DNA of 64,000 bases, taken from the NCBI GenBank assembly GCA_016125095.1, contig WGMK01000015.1, positions 430,001 through 494,000 of the forward strand, given 5' to 3'. The position numbers and the translations under genes are program-made. The notes beneath the pieces are model-generated. The model did not search any database and was not told the DNA's origin. It saw only the letters and a program-made list of their open reading frames with translations. The stretch is from Candidatus Hydrogenedens sp. (lineage in GTDB: Bacteria; Hydrogenedentota; Hydrogenedentia; Hydrogenedentales; JAEUWI01). Shown piece by piece: positions 32,556 through 42,454 of this stretch (positions are counted from its first letter, which is position 1; every line of letters starts with the position of its first letter).

Positions 32556-33395
32556 ATGGCCGTTGTGACCATGCGTCAATTGTTGGAGGCCGGCATTCAC
32601 TTCGGCCACCAGACCCGTCGTTGGCATCCCAAGATGAAGCGCTACATTCATGGCCAGCGCAACGGGATCTACATCATCGACCTGCAGCAGACGCTGCGCC
32701 AGCTCTACAAGAGCTACGGCCTGGTGCGCGACACCGTGGCCAAGGGCGGCACGGTGCTGTTCGTCGGCACCAAGCGCCAGGCCCAGGAAGTGGTCGAGCG
32801 TGAAGCCAACCGCTGCGGCATGTATTACATGACCAACCGCTGGCTGGGCGGCACGCTCACCAACTTCAAGACGGTGAAGCAGAGCATCGCCGAGCTCAAG
32901 CGCCTGCGCGACCTCGAGAAGGACGGCAAGCTCGAGCGTTATTCCAAGAAGGAAGCCTCCATGATGCGCAAGCGCATGGAGCGTCTCGAGAAAAACCTGG
33001 CCGGTATCGAGAACATGCCCGGCCTGCCCGACCTCATCTTCGTGGTGAGCGTGAAGACCGAAGGCATCGCGGTGCGCGAAGGCCAGCGCCTCGGCATCCC
33101 GGTGATCGGCGTGGTTGATACCAACTGCGACCCGGACCTGACGGACATCGCGATTCCCGGCAACGACGACGCCATCCGCGCGCTCGGGCTGTACTGCTCG
33201 ATCATCGCCGATGCCGCCATCGAGGGCCGCATGACCTTCCAGAAGCACCGCGCCGAAGAGAACGATAAGCGCGCGGCCGCGGCTGAGGGCGCCATCGAGG
33301 ACATCAGCGAAGACACCTTCGCCGAGGCCGATGCGGCCGACGACGCGGAAGCGGGCGAAGCCGCCGAAGTGCTGGCGGAAGCGGACGACGAGTAA
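32556..33395 (+). CDS. rpsB: 30S ribosomal protein S2
   Basis: S2 (279 residues) binds the 30S body and helps recruit S1. The start 'AVVTMRQLLEAGIHFGHQTR' and 'RWHPKMKRYIHGQRNGIYII' are diagnostic, followed by 'NRWLGGTLTNFKTVKQSI' and 'VDTNCDPDLTDIAIPGNDDA'. A C-terminal acidic tail of about 40 residues rich in Glu/Asp/Ala lies beyond the conserved core. AAAAAGGAG precedes the ATG. It is the first gene of the standard rpsB-tsf-pyrH-frr order. In many bacteria S2 controls this operon through its leader. Confidence 0.98.
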   Translation: MAVVTMRQLLEAGIHFGHQTRRWHPKMKRYIHGQRNGIYIIDLQQTLRQLYKSYGLVRDTVAKGGTVLFVGTKRQAQEVVEREANRCGMYYMTNRWLGGTLTNFKTVKQSIAELKRLRDLEKDGKLERYSKKEASMMRKRMERLEKNLAGIENMPGLPDLIFVVSVKTEGIAVREGQRLGIPVIGVVDTNCDPDLTDIAIPGNDDAIRALGLYCSIIADAAIEGRMTFQKHRAEENDKRAAAAEGAIEDISEDTFAEADAADDAEAGEAAEVLAEADDE

Positions 33396-33519
33396 ACGGC
33401 TTCCGGCCCTCCCCGGGGGGCCGGTTCGGGCGCTTGAATATACAAAAAACCGTTTGCCCCCCGGCGGGCGAACTCTATCCAGACCCTTTTGGATTTGAGC
33501 ACGACAAGGAGATAGACGA

Positions 33520-34185
33520 ATGGCAATCACGGCGGAAGCTGTAAAGAACCTGCGCGAATCGACGGGCGCGGGCATGATGGACTGCAAGAAGGCGCTGGGC
33601 GAAACCGGCGGCGATTTCGAGAAGGCGGTGGCCTGGCTGCGCGAGCGCGGCATTGCCAAGGCGGCCAAGCGCGCCGGCAAGGTCGCGGCCGAGGGCACCA
33701 TTGCCCACTACATCCACATGGGCGGCAAGATCGGCGTGCTGTGCGAAATCAACTGCGAGACCGACTTCGTGGCCCGCGGCGAGGAATTCCAGGCGCTGAG
33801 CCGCGACATCTGCCTGCAGATCTGCTCGACGAACCCCGGCTGGGTGCGCCGCGAAGATGTTCCGACCGAGGCCTACGCCGCGGAGAAGGAAATCTACGTG
33901 GCCCAGGCCAAGGAAACCGGCAAGCCGCAGGAAATCTGCGAGAAGATCGCCGAAGGCAAGATGAACAAGTGGTTCTCCGAAGTCTGCCTGCTCGAGCAGG
34001 AGTTCGTGAAGGACGGCGACAAGAAGATTCAGGACCTGCTCAACGCACTGAGCGGCAAGTGCGGCGAGAAGATCGAGGTGCGCCGTTTCGTGCGTTTCGC
34101 CCTGGGCGAAGGCATCGAGAAGGAAGAATCGAACTTCGCCGAGGAAGTGGCGGCCGAGCTGGCCAAGGCTCAGGCCAAGGCCTAG
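33520..34185 (+). CDS. tsf: Translation elongation factor Ts
   Basis: EF-Ts (221 residues) recycles EF-Tu-GDP. The N-terminal UBA-like domain is '[20 protein letters not shown]' with '[20 protein letters not shown]'. The core '[15 protein letters not shown]' contains the TDFVAR motif whose Asp-Phe pair inserts near the EF-Tu Mg site. At 221 residues it is shorter than the E. coli protein (283) and carries one core repeat plus a short C-terminal part, like the short form in Thermus. A hairpin, CCGGCCC/GGGCCGG (33403-33424), and AAGGAG lie in the 124-base gap after rpsB. Confidence 0.97.
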   Translation: MAITAEAVKNLRESTGAGMMDCKKALGETGGDFEKAVAWLRERGIAKAAKRAGKVAAEGTIAHYIHMGGKIGVLCEINCETDFVARGEEFQALSRDICLQICSTNPGWVRREDVPTEAYAAEKEIYVAQAKETGKPQEICEKIAEGKMNKWFSEVCLLEQEFVKDGDKKIQDLLNALSGKCGEKIEVRRFVRFALGEGIEKEESNFAEEVAAELAKAQAKA

Positions 34186-34189
34186 ACCC

Positions 34190-34909
34190 TTGGGCGAAGC
34201 AAGCTATAAACGCATCCTGCTGAAGCTCAGCGGCGAATCGCTGCAGGGAGCTTCCAAGGGCGGCATCGACTTCCCGACCGTGGGGCAGCTGTGCGACGAG
34301 ATCGTGCAGGTGCAGCGGCTGGGCGTCGAGGTGGGCCTGGTGGTGGGCGGCGGCAACATTTTCCGCGGCGCCCGCGCCGAGGAAACCGGCCTCGACCGCC
34401 CCACCGGCGACTACATGGGCATGCTCGCCACGGTGATTAACGCCTTGGCGATTCATGGCGCGCTGGAAATGCGCGGCGCGAACACGCGGGTCATCACGGC
34501 TATCGAGATGCGCCCCGTGGCCGAGCCCTACATCCGCCGCCGCGTGCAGCGCCACCTGGCCAAGGGCCGCGTCGTGATTTTCGGCGCCGGCACGGGCAAC
34601 CCCTTCTTCACCACCGACACCGCCGCCGCGCTGCGCGCGAGCGAAATCGGGGCCGAAGTGCTGATGAAGGCGACCCGCGTGGACGGCGTGTACGACAGCG
34701 ACCCGGAAAAGAACCCGGACGCCAAGCGTTACGAATCGCTGGACTACACGACGGTGCTGAGCGAGAACCTGCGCGTGATGGACGCGACGGCGATTTCGCT
34801 CTGCCGCGAGAACGCGCTGCCGATTCTGGTATTCGACTTTACCCAGCCCGGCAACATCCTGCGGGCGGTGCAGGGCGAGAACATCGGAACTCTGGTGAAG
34901 GGAGCTTAA
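34190..34909 (+). CDS. pyrH: Uridylate kinase (UMP kinase)
   Basis: PyrH (239 residues) makes UDP from UMP and ATP in the cytoplasm, as a hexamer of the amino-acid-kinase fold. '[13 protein letters not shown]', '[14 protein letters not shown]', '[20 protein letters not shown]', '[20 protein letters not shown]' and '[18 protein letters not shown]' are the usual motifs in order. The start must be TTG at 34190: the conserved N-terminal strand begins seven codons later and no ATG or GTG lies between. It begins four bases after the tsf stop and ends three bases before frr, so it relies on coupling. Confidence 0.96.
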   Translation: MGEASYKRILLKLSGESLQGASKGGIDFPTVGQLCDEIVQVQRLGVEVGLVVGGGNIFRGARAEETGLDRPTGDYMGMLATVINALAIHGALEMRGANTRVITAIEMRPVAEPYIRRRVQRHLAKGRVVIFGAGTGNPFFTTDTAAALRASEIGAEVLMKATRVDGVYDSDPEKNPDAKRYESLDYTTVLSENLRVMDATAISLCRENALPILVFDFTQPGNILRAVQGENIGTLVKGA

Positions 34910-34912
34910 GCC

Positions 34913-35470
34913 ATGATCGAAGAAATCATGATGGAAGCCGAAGACAAGATGCACAAGTGCGTCGAGGCCTTCCAGGGCGAAATGGCGAACATCCGCACGG
35001 GCCGCGCCACGGCCGGCATGCTGGACGTGGTGGACGTGGACGTGTACGGGTCGCGCATGAAGATCAACCAGCTGGGCACGATCAACGTGTCGGACGCCCA
35101 CATGATCACCATCGACCTGTGGGACAAGAGCCAGATGTCGGTGGTGGAGAAGGCCATCGTGGCCTCGCCGCTGGGCATCACCCCGGCGAACGACGGCCGC
35201 GTCATCCGCCTGCCCATTCCCCCGCTCTCCGAAGAGCGCCGCAAGGAACTGGTGAAGGTGGCGGGCAAGCACGTGGAAGACGCCAAGGTGGCCATCCGCA
35301 ACGTGCGCCGGCACGCCGTGGACCAGATCAAGAAGCTGCAGAAGGACGGCGACCTGCCCGAAGACGACGCGCACAAGCGCACCGACGACGTGCAGAAGCT
35401 GACCGACAAGTACACGCACGACGTGGACCACGCTTTCGCCGCCAAAGAAAAGGACATCATGGAGGTCTAG
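34913..35470 (+). CDS. frr: Ribosome recycling factor
   Basis: RRF (185 residues, normal length) splits post-termination ribosomes together with EF-G. It begins 'MIEEIMMEAEDKMHKCVEAF', then 'NIRTGRATAGMLDVVDVDVY', 'IDLWDKSQMSVVEKAIVASP' and 'RLPIPPLSEERRKELVKVAG'. 'DDAHKRTDDVQKLTDKYTHD' closes the three-helix bundle. It ends the rpsB operon; an intrinsic terminator follows 36 bases later. Confidence 0.97.
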   Translation: MIEEIMMEAEDKMHKCVEAFQGEMANIRTGRATAGMLDVVDVDVYGSRMKINQLGTINVSDAHMITIDLWDKSQMSVVEKAIVASPLGITPANDGRVIRLPIPPLSEERRKELVKVAGKHVEDAKVAIRNVRRHAVDQIKKLQKDGDLPEDDAHKRTDDVQKLTDKYTHDVDHAFAAKEKDIMEV

Positions 35471-35506
35471 CGTATGCGGCTTCCGCAACGCCCCTGAAGG
35501 AGTCAC

Positions 35507-35556
35507 AAGCCGCGGTAGCCGCGCCCCCGCGCGCGGTTCCCGCGGCTTTTATTTTA
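35507..35556 (+). terminator. Intrinsic terminator between frr and uppS
   Basis: An 18-bp stem (35507-35524 with 35531-35548, 16 of 18 paired; AAGCCGCGG... with ...CCGCGGCTT) has a six-base loop and is followed by TTATTTTA. The T-tract ends about five bases before the uppS ATG, so the terminator fills the space where the uppS ribosome binding site would be. Confidence 0.88.
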
Positions 35557-35560
35557 CGCC

Positions 35561-36316
35561 ATGCCAGCTACGCCCGCCGGAGAACGCCCCCCTCTTGACC
35601 CCCGCATCGACGCAGGGGCGCTGCCCCGCCATACCGCGGTGATCATGGACGGCAACGGCCGCTGGGCGAAGGAGCGCGGCAAGGCGCACGTGGAAGGCCA
35701 CGAGGCCGGGGCGCGCAGCGTGCGCGCCATTATCGAGGCGGGGCGTGAAATCGGGCTCGAGGCCATCACGCTCTACGCCTTCTCCACCGAAAACTGGAAG
35801 CGCTCCGACTTCGAGGTGAACTCGCTGTTCCGGCTGATGAGCAAGTACATCCACCGCGAGCTCGAAGAGATTCACAAGAACAATATCCGCGTGGGATTCC
35901 TGGGCCGCTGGGACGGCCTGCCCGCCAAGGCGGCGGATGACCTCCGCGCCTGCCTGGAGCGCACCAAGGAGAACGACGCGATGACCGTGAACGTGGCGCT
36001 GAACTACGGCGGCCGCGCGGAAATCGTGGATGCCGCCCGCAAGCTGGCGCAGGATGTGCGCGACGGCCACATCGCCCCCGAGGACATTACCGAGGAGCGC
36101 TTCGCGCAGCGGTTGTACCTGCCCGAATGGGCCGAGGTCGACCTGCTCATCCGCACCAGCGGCGAACTCCGCCTGAGCAACTTCATGCTCTGGGAACTCT
36201 CGTACGCAGAAATCGTCGTGCAGTCCGTGCTCTGGCCCGATTTCCGCAAGGAGCACCTGTGCGACGCGATCGTGGAATATCAGCAGCGCAGCCGGCGCTA
36301 CGGGGGACGGCCATGA
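35561..36316 (+). CDS. uppS: Isoprenyl transferase (undecaprenyl diphosphate synthase)
   Basis: UppS (251 residues) condenses isopentenyl diphosphate onto farnesyl diphosphate to make the C55 carrier for peptidoglycan and polysaccharide synthesis. 'HTAVIMDGNGRWAKERG' holds the catalytic Asp of the P-loop. 'GHEAGARSVRAIIE', 'LYAFSTENWKRSDFEV', 'NVALNYGGRAEIVDAA' and 'DLLIRTSGELRLSNFMLWEL' are all present; the last is the family's RTSGE..LSNF signature. No ribosome binding site precedes the ATG, because the frr terminator lies there; TATTTT-N5-ATG could instead support a leaderless start. It overlaps cdsA by four bases. Confidence 0.96.
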   Translation: MPATPAGERPPLDPRIDAGALPRHTAVIMDGNGRWAKERGKAHVEGHEAGARSVRAIIEAGREIGLEAITLYAFSTENWKRSDFEVNSLFRLMSKYIHRELEEIHKNNIRVGFLGRWDGLPAKAADDLRACLERTKENDAMTVNVALNYGGRAEIVDAARKLAQDVRDGHIAPEDITEERFAQRLYLPEWAEVDLLIRTSGELRLSNFMLWELSYAEIVVQSVLWPDFRKEHLCDAIVEYQQRSRRYGGRP

Positions 36317-37149
36317 CCGGGAATCGCGGTTCGGTGTTCGTTCGGCTGATTACAGCCCTCGTGCTTATCGCCGTGGCCGTGGCGCTCATCTGGGTGCCGC
36401 GGCTCGACTACGGCTTCATGGGGCTGGTGGCGGTGTTCGCCTTTGTGGGCGCGCGCGAGTATTACCAGATGGCCTCGGCCAAGGGACACAATCCCGAGGC
36501 CGTGCTGGGCGAGTGGGTGTGCGGCGCGCTGGCCTTTTCCGCCATCTGGAACGACCTGCGCCTGACGATGCTGGTGTTCTTCGTGGGCGTGATGTTGGCG
36601 GCTTGGCTGCATATCCTGCGCGGCCACCCCACGCTCGACGACCTGGCCGTGACCGTTTTCGGCATGACCTATGTCGGGCTGATCGCGGCGCACTTTTCGC
36701 TGCTGCACGCCAAGCCGGTCATCGGGCCCGGGCTGGTGACCATGACGCTGGCGGCGGTGGCGCTCTCGGACACGGGCGCGTACTTCGCGGGCAAGAACTT
36801 CGGCCGCCACAAGATGGCCCCGCGGGTCAGCCCGAAGAAGACCTGGGAAGGCTCGATCGGCGGCCTGATTACGGCGATGCTGGGCATGGGACTCCTCTTC
36901 GCGGTGCGCGATTACCTGCACACGAAATATCTGCCCGAGTGGCCGTTGTACCGGTATATAGCCATCGGCCTGGTGCTGGCGATTGCCGGGCAGGTGGGCG
37001 ACTTGGTGGAGTCGATGCTCAAGCGCGACGCCGGCGTGAAGGATTCCGGGCAGGTATTGCCCGGGCACGGCGGCGTGCTCGACCGCTGCGACGGGTTTCT
37101 CTTCGCCGGTCCGGTGATGTATTACCTTTTTTTCCTGGGTGAGGGTTAG
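36313..37149 (+). CDS. cdsA: Phosphatidate cytidylyltransferase
   Basis: CdsA (278 residues) is an inner-membrane enzyme with about eight spans that makes CDP-diacylglycerol from phosphatidic acid and CTP, the branch point of phospholipid synthesis. The C-terminal signature is complete: 'ESMLKRDAGVKDSGQVLPGH' followed by GGVLDRCDG. 'SDTGAYFAGKNFGRHKMAPR' and 'SPKKTWEGSIGG' are also typical. ATG at 36313 overlaps the uppS stop (ATGA), and a GGAC-rich stretch upstream is a weak ribosome binding site, so coupling is likely. prfB follows after five bases. Confidence 0.95.
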   Translation: MTGNRGSVFVRLITALVLIAVAVALIWVPRLDYGFMGLVAVFAFVGAREYYQMASAKGHNPEAVLGEWVCGALAFSAIWNDLRLTMLVFFVGVMLAAWLHILRGHPTLDDLAVTVFGMTYVGLIAAHFSLLHAKPVIGPGLVTMTLAAVALSDTGAYFAGKNFGRHKMAPRVSPKKTWEGSIGGLITAMLGMGLLFAVRDYLHTKYLPEWPLYRYIAIGLVLAIAGQVGDLVESMLKRDAGVKDSGQVLPGHGGVLDRCDGFLFAGPVMYYLFFLGEG

Positions 37150-37154
37150 CAGTT

Positions 37155-38279
37155 TTGTACGAAGACGCCTTGACAGCGGTGCGCGACTACGGGAAACGTC
37201 TCGCGGAATTGCGCAAGTGCCTGAACGTGGACGGCACCAAGCAGAAGATTTCGGAGCTCGAGACCGTGATGTCCGCGCAGGATTTCTGGAACGATCCGGA
37301 AGCAGCGCAAAAAGTGGTGCAGCAGTTGAAGGGCTACCGCACCGCGGTGGACATGCCCGACAAACTGCACCATGAAATCGAGGAACTGGACACGCTGATC
37401 GAGCTGGCCCGCGAGGAGGACGACGCCTCGCTGGAGGGCGACATCGAGGAGCACCGGGACTCGATCGAGCAGCACCTTCGCCGCCTCGAAATCTCGAGCC
37501 TGTTCATGGACCCGCGCGACGCGAAGGTGGCGCTCGTAAGCATCCATCCGGGCGCGGGCGGCACGGAATCCTGCGACTGGGCGTCGATGCTCTACCGCAT
37601 GATCACGCGCTATTGCGAGCGCCAGGAATTCGACTACGAAGTGCTCGAATACCAGGACGCCGAAGAAGCGGGCCTTAAGAGCGCGACGCTGCGGGTCACC
37701 GGCGTGAACGCCTACGGCATGCTGAAGTCGGAATCGGGCGTGCACCGTCTGGTGCGCATATCCCCGTTTGATTCGCAGGCGCGGCGGCACACGTCCTTCG
37801 CGGCCATCGAGGTGCTCACCGAAATCGACGAGGACATCGAGATCGAGGTGCGCGAAGAAGACCTGAAGATGGACGTGTTCCGAAGCAGCGGCGCCGGCGG
37901 CCAGAAGGTGAACAAGACCAGCTCTGCCGTGCGGCTCACCCACTTGCCCACGGGCATCGTGGTGTCGTGCCAGGTCGAGCGTTCGCAGCACCAGAACCGC
38001 GCCGTCGCGCTGACCATGCTCAAGTCGCGCCTGTACGATATCGAGATGCGCAAGAAGCAGGAAGAGCTGGATCAGCAGCGCGAGGGGCAGCAGGACGTGG
38101 CCTGGGGCAGCCAGATCCGCTCCTACGTGCTGCATCCGTATCAGATGGTGAAGGACTTGCGCACGAGCGCCGAGACCGGCAACATCACCAAGGTGCTCGA
38201 CGGCGACATCGACATGTTCGTCGAGGCGTATTTGAAGTGGAACCTGTCGCGCAAGAGCGGCCAGCATGCGAGCGCCTAG
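37155..38279 (+). CDS. prfB: Peptide chain release factor 2
   Basis: RF2 (374 residues) reads UAA and UGA and triggers peptide release. The codon-recognition motif SPF is at 203-205 ('[15 protein letters not shown]') and GGQ at 248-250 ('[17 protein letters not shown]'), matching E. coli positions within two residues. '[20 protein letters not shown]' is typical of the C-terminus. The frame is continuous from a TTG start at 37155, with GAGGG about eight bases upstream. No in-frame UGA is present near codon 25, so the autoregulatory +1 frameshift found in many prfB genes is absent. Confidence 0.95.
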   Translation: MYEDALTAVRDYGKRLAELRKCLNVDGTKQKISELETVMSAQDFWNDPEAAQKVVQQLKGYRTAVDMPDKLHHEIEELDTLIELAREEDDASLEGDIEEHRDSIEQHLRRLEISSLFMDPRDAKVALVSIHPGAGGTESCDWASMLYRMITRYCERQEFDYEVLEYQDAEEAGLKSATLRVTGVNAYGMLKSESGVHRLVRISPFDSQARRHTSFAAIEVLTEIDEDIEIEVREEDLKMDVFRSSGAGGQKVNKTSSAVRLTHLPTGIVVSCQVERSQHQNRAVALTMLKSRLYDIEMRKKQEELDQQREGQQDVAWGSQIRSYVLHPYQMVKDLRTSAETGNITKVLDGDIDMFVEAYLKWNLSRKSGQHASA

Positions 38280-38308
38280 CGCGCCGCATGCCCTGAGGAA
38301 TTGAAGCC

Positions 38309-40045
38309 ATGACGGAAGATCCGCAGCGCGCGAAGGCGCGCCAGCTGCTTGAACAAATCGCGCAGGCCATCGCCGGCGCCGCCGAAGACGTGCTGCGCGA
38401 CGAGGAGCGCCGCCTGCCGGAGCTGCTCGAGGCGCAGGCCTGGGACGAGGCCATGCCGATCGCCGAGAGCAGCAAGGTGCCCGGCGTGAAGAAGAAGGCG
38501 GGCGTATACCAGAAGACGATGGCGAAGGTGAATGCCGCCGCCGCGGAAGACGCCGCGCCCACCGAGCAGGACCTGCTGCAGAACCGCGTGACGAAGCTGG
38601 GCCGTATCCGCGAACGCGGCGACGAGCCCTTCAAGTACGCCTTCGAGCGCACGCACACCATCGCCCAGGCGCGTGCCGCCTTCGAGGCCTCCGAAAAGGA
38701 ATCGGCGGGCGAGTTCGAGGTAGAGCACAGCGTGAGCCTCGCAGGCCGCGTGACGGCCATCCGCGATCAGGGCAAGAGCGTGTGGGTCGACCTCCGCGAC
38801 GAGGGCGGCAAGGTGCAGTCGTGGTTCGGCCGCAATGAACTCGGCGAGGCCGCCTTTGAGGCGCTGCGCGACCTGGACCTCGGCGATTTCCTCGGCGTGA
38901 CGGGCGACCTCAAGCGGACGAAGCGCGGCGAAATCACGGTGTTCGTGAGCGAATACGCCATTCTGACCAAGTCGCTGCGGCCTTCGGTGGAAAAGCACAC
39001 CGGCCTAAAGGATGTGGAGACCCGCTACCGCCAGCGCTATCTGGACATGGTGGCGAACCCGGAGGTGCTGACGACCTTCAAGCGGCGCATCCAGGTGGTG
39101 AGCAGCATGCGGAACTGGTTGACGGCGCAGGGCTATCTCGAGGTCGAGACGCCGATGCTGCAGCCCATTCCCGGCGGCGCCACGGCGCGCCCGTTCATCA
39201 CGCACCACAACACCTACGACACCGACCTCTACCTGCGCATCGCGCCGGAGTTGTACCTCAAGAAGCTCATCGTGGGCGGGTTCGACAAGGTCTTCGAGAT
39301 CAACCGCTGTTTCCGCAACGAAGGCGTCGACACGCGGCACAATCCCGAATTCACGACCATGGAACTCTACAAGGCCTACGACGATTATATGGGCTTGATG
39401 GAAGAGACCGAGGCCATGCTGCACGACATCATCGTCGAGACGGTGGGCAGCGAAGAATTCGAGTACCAGGGGCACACGCTGAGCGTGAAGCGCCCGTGGC
39501 CGCGCTACCGCCTCTTCGACGCCATCCGCGAATACGCCGGCATCGACCTGGAAGCCACGCGCGATCGCGACGAGGCGGCCCGGCTGGCCAAGAGCGCCGG
39601 AGTGCCGGTGGACCCCACCATGGGCTACGGCAAGATCGTGGACGAGGTGATGTCGGCCAAGGTGCAGCCGCAGATGATTCAGCCGAGCTTCCTGTACGAC
39701 TACCCGATCGAGTTGTCGCCGCTGGCCAAGCGCCACCGCGACAACCCGGCGATGACCGAGCGCTTCCAGCCCTTCATCGCCTGCCTCGAGGTGGGCAACG
39801 CCTTCTCCGAGCTGAACGATCCCATCGACCAGCGCGAGCGGTTCATGGAACAGATCAAGCTGCGCGAGGCCGGCGACGACGAGGCGCAGTACCTGGACGA
39901 AGACTTCATTACGGCGCTCGAGGTGGGCATGCCCCCCACGGCGGGCCTGGGCATCGGCATCGATCGCCTCGCCATGATTGTCACCAATTCCGCCTCCATC
40001 CGCGAGGTGATTTTCTTCCCGCAGCTGCGGAAACTGGACCACTGA
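38309..40045 (+). CDS. lysS: Lysyl-tRNA synthetase, class II, with N-terminal extension
   Basis: LysRS (578 residues) charges tRNA-Lys. The OB-fold anticodon domain is about 140-240 ('VSLAGRVTAIRDQGKSVWVD'). Class II motifs follow: motif 1 near 'YLEVETPMLQPIPGGATARP', motif 2 'CFRNEGVDTRHNPEFTTMEL', and motif 3 'GLGIGIDRLAMIVTNSASIR'. The protein is about 70-85 residues longer than usual at the N-terminus, with a predicted helical Glu/Ala/Lys-rich segment ('LLEQIAQAIAGAAEDVLRDE'). ATG at 38309 has GAGG ten bases upstream; an ATG at codon 71 (38519) would give a standard-length enzyme but lacks a good site. Confidence 0.94.
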   Translation: MTEDPQRAKARQLLEQIAQAIAGAAEDVLRDEERRLPELLEAQAWDEAMPIAESSKVPGVKKKAGVYQKTMAKVNAAAAEDAAPTEQDLLQNRVTKLGRIRERGDEPFKYAFERTHTIAQARAAFEASEKESAGEFEVEHSVSLAGRVTAIRDQGKSVWVDLRDEGGKVQSWFGRNELGEAAFEALRDLDLGDFLGVTGDLKRTKRGEITVFVSEYAILTKSLRPSVEKHTGLKDVETRYRQRYLDMVANPEVLTTFKRRIQVVSSMRNWLTAQGYLEVETPMLQPIPGGATARPFITHHNTYDTDLYLRIAPELYLKKLIVGGFDKVFEINRCFRNEGVDTRHNPEFTTMELYKAYDDYMGLMEETEAMLHDIIVETVGSEEFEYQGHTLSVKRPWPRYRLFDAIREYAGIDLEATRDRDEAARLAKSAGVPVDPTMGYGKIVDEVMSAKVQPQMIQPSFLYDYPIELSPLAKRHRDNPAMTERFQPFIACLEVGNAFSELNDPIDQRERFMEQIKLREAGDDEAQYLDEDFITALEVGMPPTAGLGIGIDRLAMIVTNSASIREVIFFPQLRKLDH

Positions 40046-40515
40046 TGGCGGAGCCGAAGAAAAAGCGCAACATCCTCCAGAAGGCCTTTGGCGGCCCGGA
40101 GACTCCCGACGAGATCCTGGATCACCTCCGACGCGAGGCGCCGGAATTCCACGCCATCGTGGAGGCGGCCATGGCCGTGTGGGACGAGTTGCGATTCGGC
40201 TATACCACCAAGGTTTACGCGCAGGCGCTGTCGGTCGAGTTGAATTACCGCGGCATCGCGTTCGAGCAGAACGTGCCGATTACGCTACAGTACCGGGGCG
40301 AAACCCTGGATACCGGCCACACGGCAGACTTCATCTGCCAGGGAGACATCCTCCTGATCGTCCGCTCGAAAATCGCGCTGCAGCCGCAAGACGACGCCGA
40401 ACTGGTGAGCCAGCTCAAGTCCGCCGAGTTCCAGAAGGGACTCGGCTTCAACTTCGGTCCGTCGAAGCTGTCGTTCAAGCGGGTGGTAGCGCACCCCAGC
40501 GCCCGGAAACGCTAG
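40045..40515 (+). CDS. Degenerate GxxExxY-like (PDDEXK_3-type) protein
   Basis: This 156-residue protein has a basic N-terminus (AEPKKKRNIL) and a domain that lines up with GxxExxY proteins. The matching segments are 'GYTTKVYAQALSVELNYRG', 'FEQNVPITLQYRGE', 'HTADFICQGDILLIVRSKIA' and 'GLGFNFGPSKLSFKRVV'. The signature G-x-x-E-x-x-Y reads G-Y-T-T-K-V-Y, so Glu is Thr. The nuclease E-x-K reads R-S-K, so the acid is Arg; Asp of 'ADF' and Lys remain. It is therefore unlikely to be an active PD-(D/E)xK enzyme. It overlaps lysS by one base and lies three bases before lolC. Its function is unknown. Confidence 0.7.
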   Translation: MAEPKKKRNILQKAFGGPETPDEILDHLRREAPEFHAIVEAAMAVWDELRFGYTTKVYAQALSVELNYRGIAFEQNVPITLQYRGETLDTGHTADFICQGDILLIVRSKIALQPQDDAELVSQLKSAEFQKGLGFNFGPSKLSFKRVVAHPSARKR

Positions 40516-40518
40516 CCC

Positions 40519-41764
40519 ATGCGCTTCGAGGCCTTCGTCGCCGCGCGCTATCTCAGCGGCAAGCGCAAGAACCGCTTCGTCAGCCTGATCACCATCATCT
40601 CGATGGCGGGCGTGTGCGTCGGCGTCATGACCCTCATCGTCGTCATCAGCGTGATGACCGGCTTCGACGAGGAACTGCGCGAGACCATCATCGGCAACCG
40701 CGCGCACCTGCGGGTGTATCCGGGCGGCAGCAACGACATGTACGACTGGAAGACCGCCATCCACGAGATTAAAGAACTGAACCCCGAGGTCATCGGGGCG
40801 GGACCGGTTATCGAGACGGAGGCGCTGCTCAAGAACGGCGACTACACCACCGGCGCGCTGATTGTGGGTGTGGACGTGGATCTCGAGACGGGCGTGACCG
40901 ACCTGTCGACCAACCTGACCGAGGCCCAAGGGCGCGAGTTCGGCCGCGGCGATTTGCCGGGCGACAAGGAAATTGTGCTGGGCTACCGCCTGGCGCAGCG
41001 CATCGGCGCGACGGTCGGTTCGGAAATCGCGGTCTACACCGCGCGTATCTCGATGTCCGCCGTGGGCCCGCGCCGCGGCGGCCAGGTGTATATGCGCGTC
41101 AGCGGCATTTCGCAGGCCCGCATGTCGGACTTCGACCAGCTCTACGCCTTCGTGAACATCGAGACGGCGGGTATGCTCACCGGCCGCAAGGGCGTCGACG
41201 GCGTGCACCTCCGGCTGAAGGATCCCGACCTGGCACCCGTGGTGAAGGAGCGCATCGCCGAGCACCTGCCCTATCGCGCGCGTACGTGGTATGAAGACCA
41301 GCAGGCCTTCTTCCAGGCGCTCGAGCAGGAGAAACTGGTGATGTTCATCATCCTATCTTTCGTGGTGGTGGTGGCAGCCTTCAATATCACCAGCACGCTC
41401 ATCATGGTGGTGATGGAGAAGCGGCGCGACATCGGCATCCTGCGCACGCTCGGCTCGAGCACGCAATCCATACTGCTGCTGTTCATCCTCAAGGGCCTGA
41501 TGATCGGCCTGAGCGGCACCGCCGCCGGGCTGACCCTGGGCACGCTCTTCGTGGCCTACCTCAATCCGATCGCCGAGACCCTGGCCGCGGCGCTCGGCGT
41601 GCCGCTGGTCACCACCGACATCTACTATTTCGACCATATCCCCGCGCGCATCGTGCCCTACGACATCGCGGTGATCGCGGTCACGGCGGTTTTCCTGTCG
41701 TTTATCTCAACGCTGTACCCCGCCTGGAGCGCGGCGCGGCTCGACCCCGTGGATGCCCTGCGCC

Positions 41765-41772
<8 letters not shown>
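40519..41772 (+). CDS. lolC: Lipoprotein-releasing ABC transporter permease
   Basis: This LolC/LolE-type permease has 417 residues and four transmembrane spans (N-terminal span about 22-48, then three after about 272). It extracts lipoproteins from the inner membrane and passes them to LolA. It begins 'FEAFVAARYLSGKRKNRFVS', has 'GVCVGVMTLIVVISVMTGFD', a large periplasmic domain (about 50-270), and FtsX-like spans near the end ('FIILSFVVVVAAFNITSTLI', 'KRRDIGILRTLGSSTQSILL', 'LYPAWSAARLDPVDALRHE'). Only one permease gene is present, so it may act as a homodimer, as in LolF species. It overlaps lolD by eight bases. Confidence 0.93.
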
Positions 41773-42448
<676 letters not shown>

Positions 42449-42454
42449 CGCTTA

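Noticed and set aside
37155..37260. Programmed frameshift in prfB.
   Set aside because: No in-frame UGA or slippery CUU-UGA near codon 25; frame is open from TTG.
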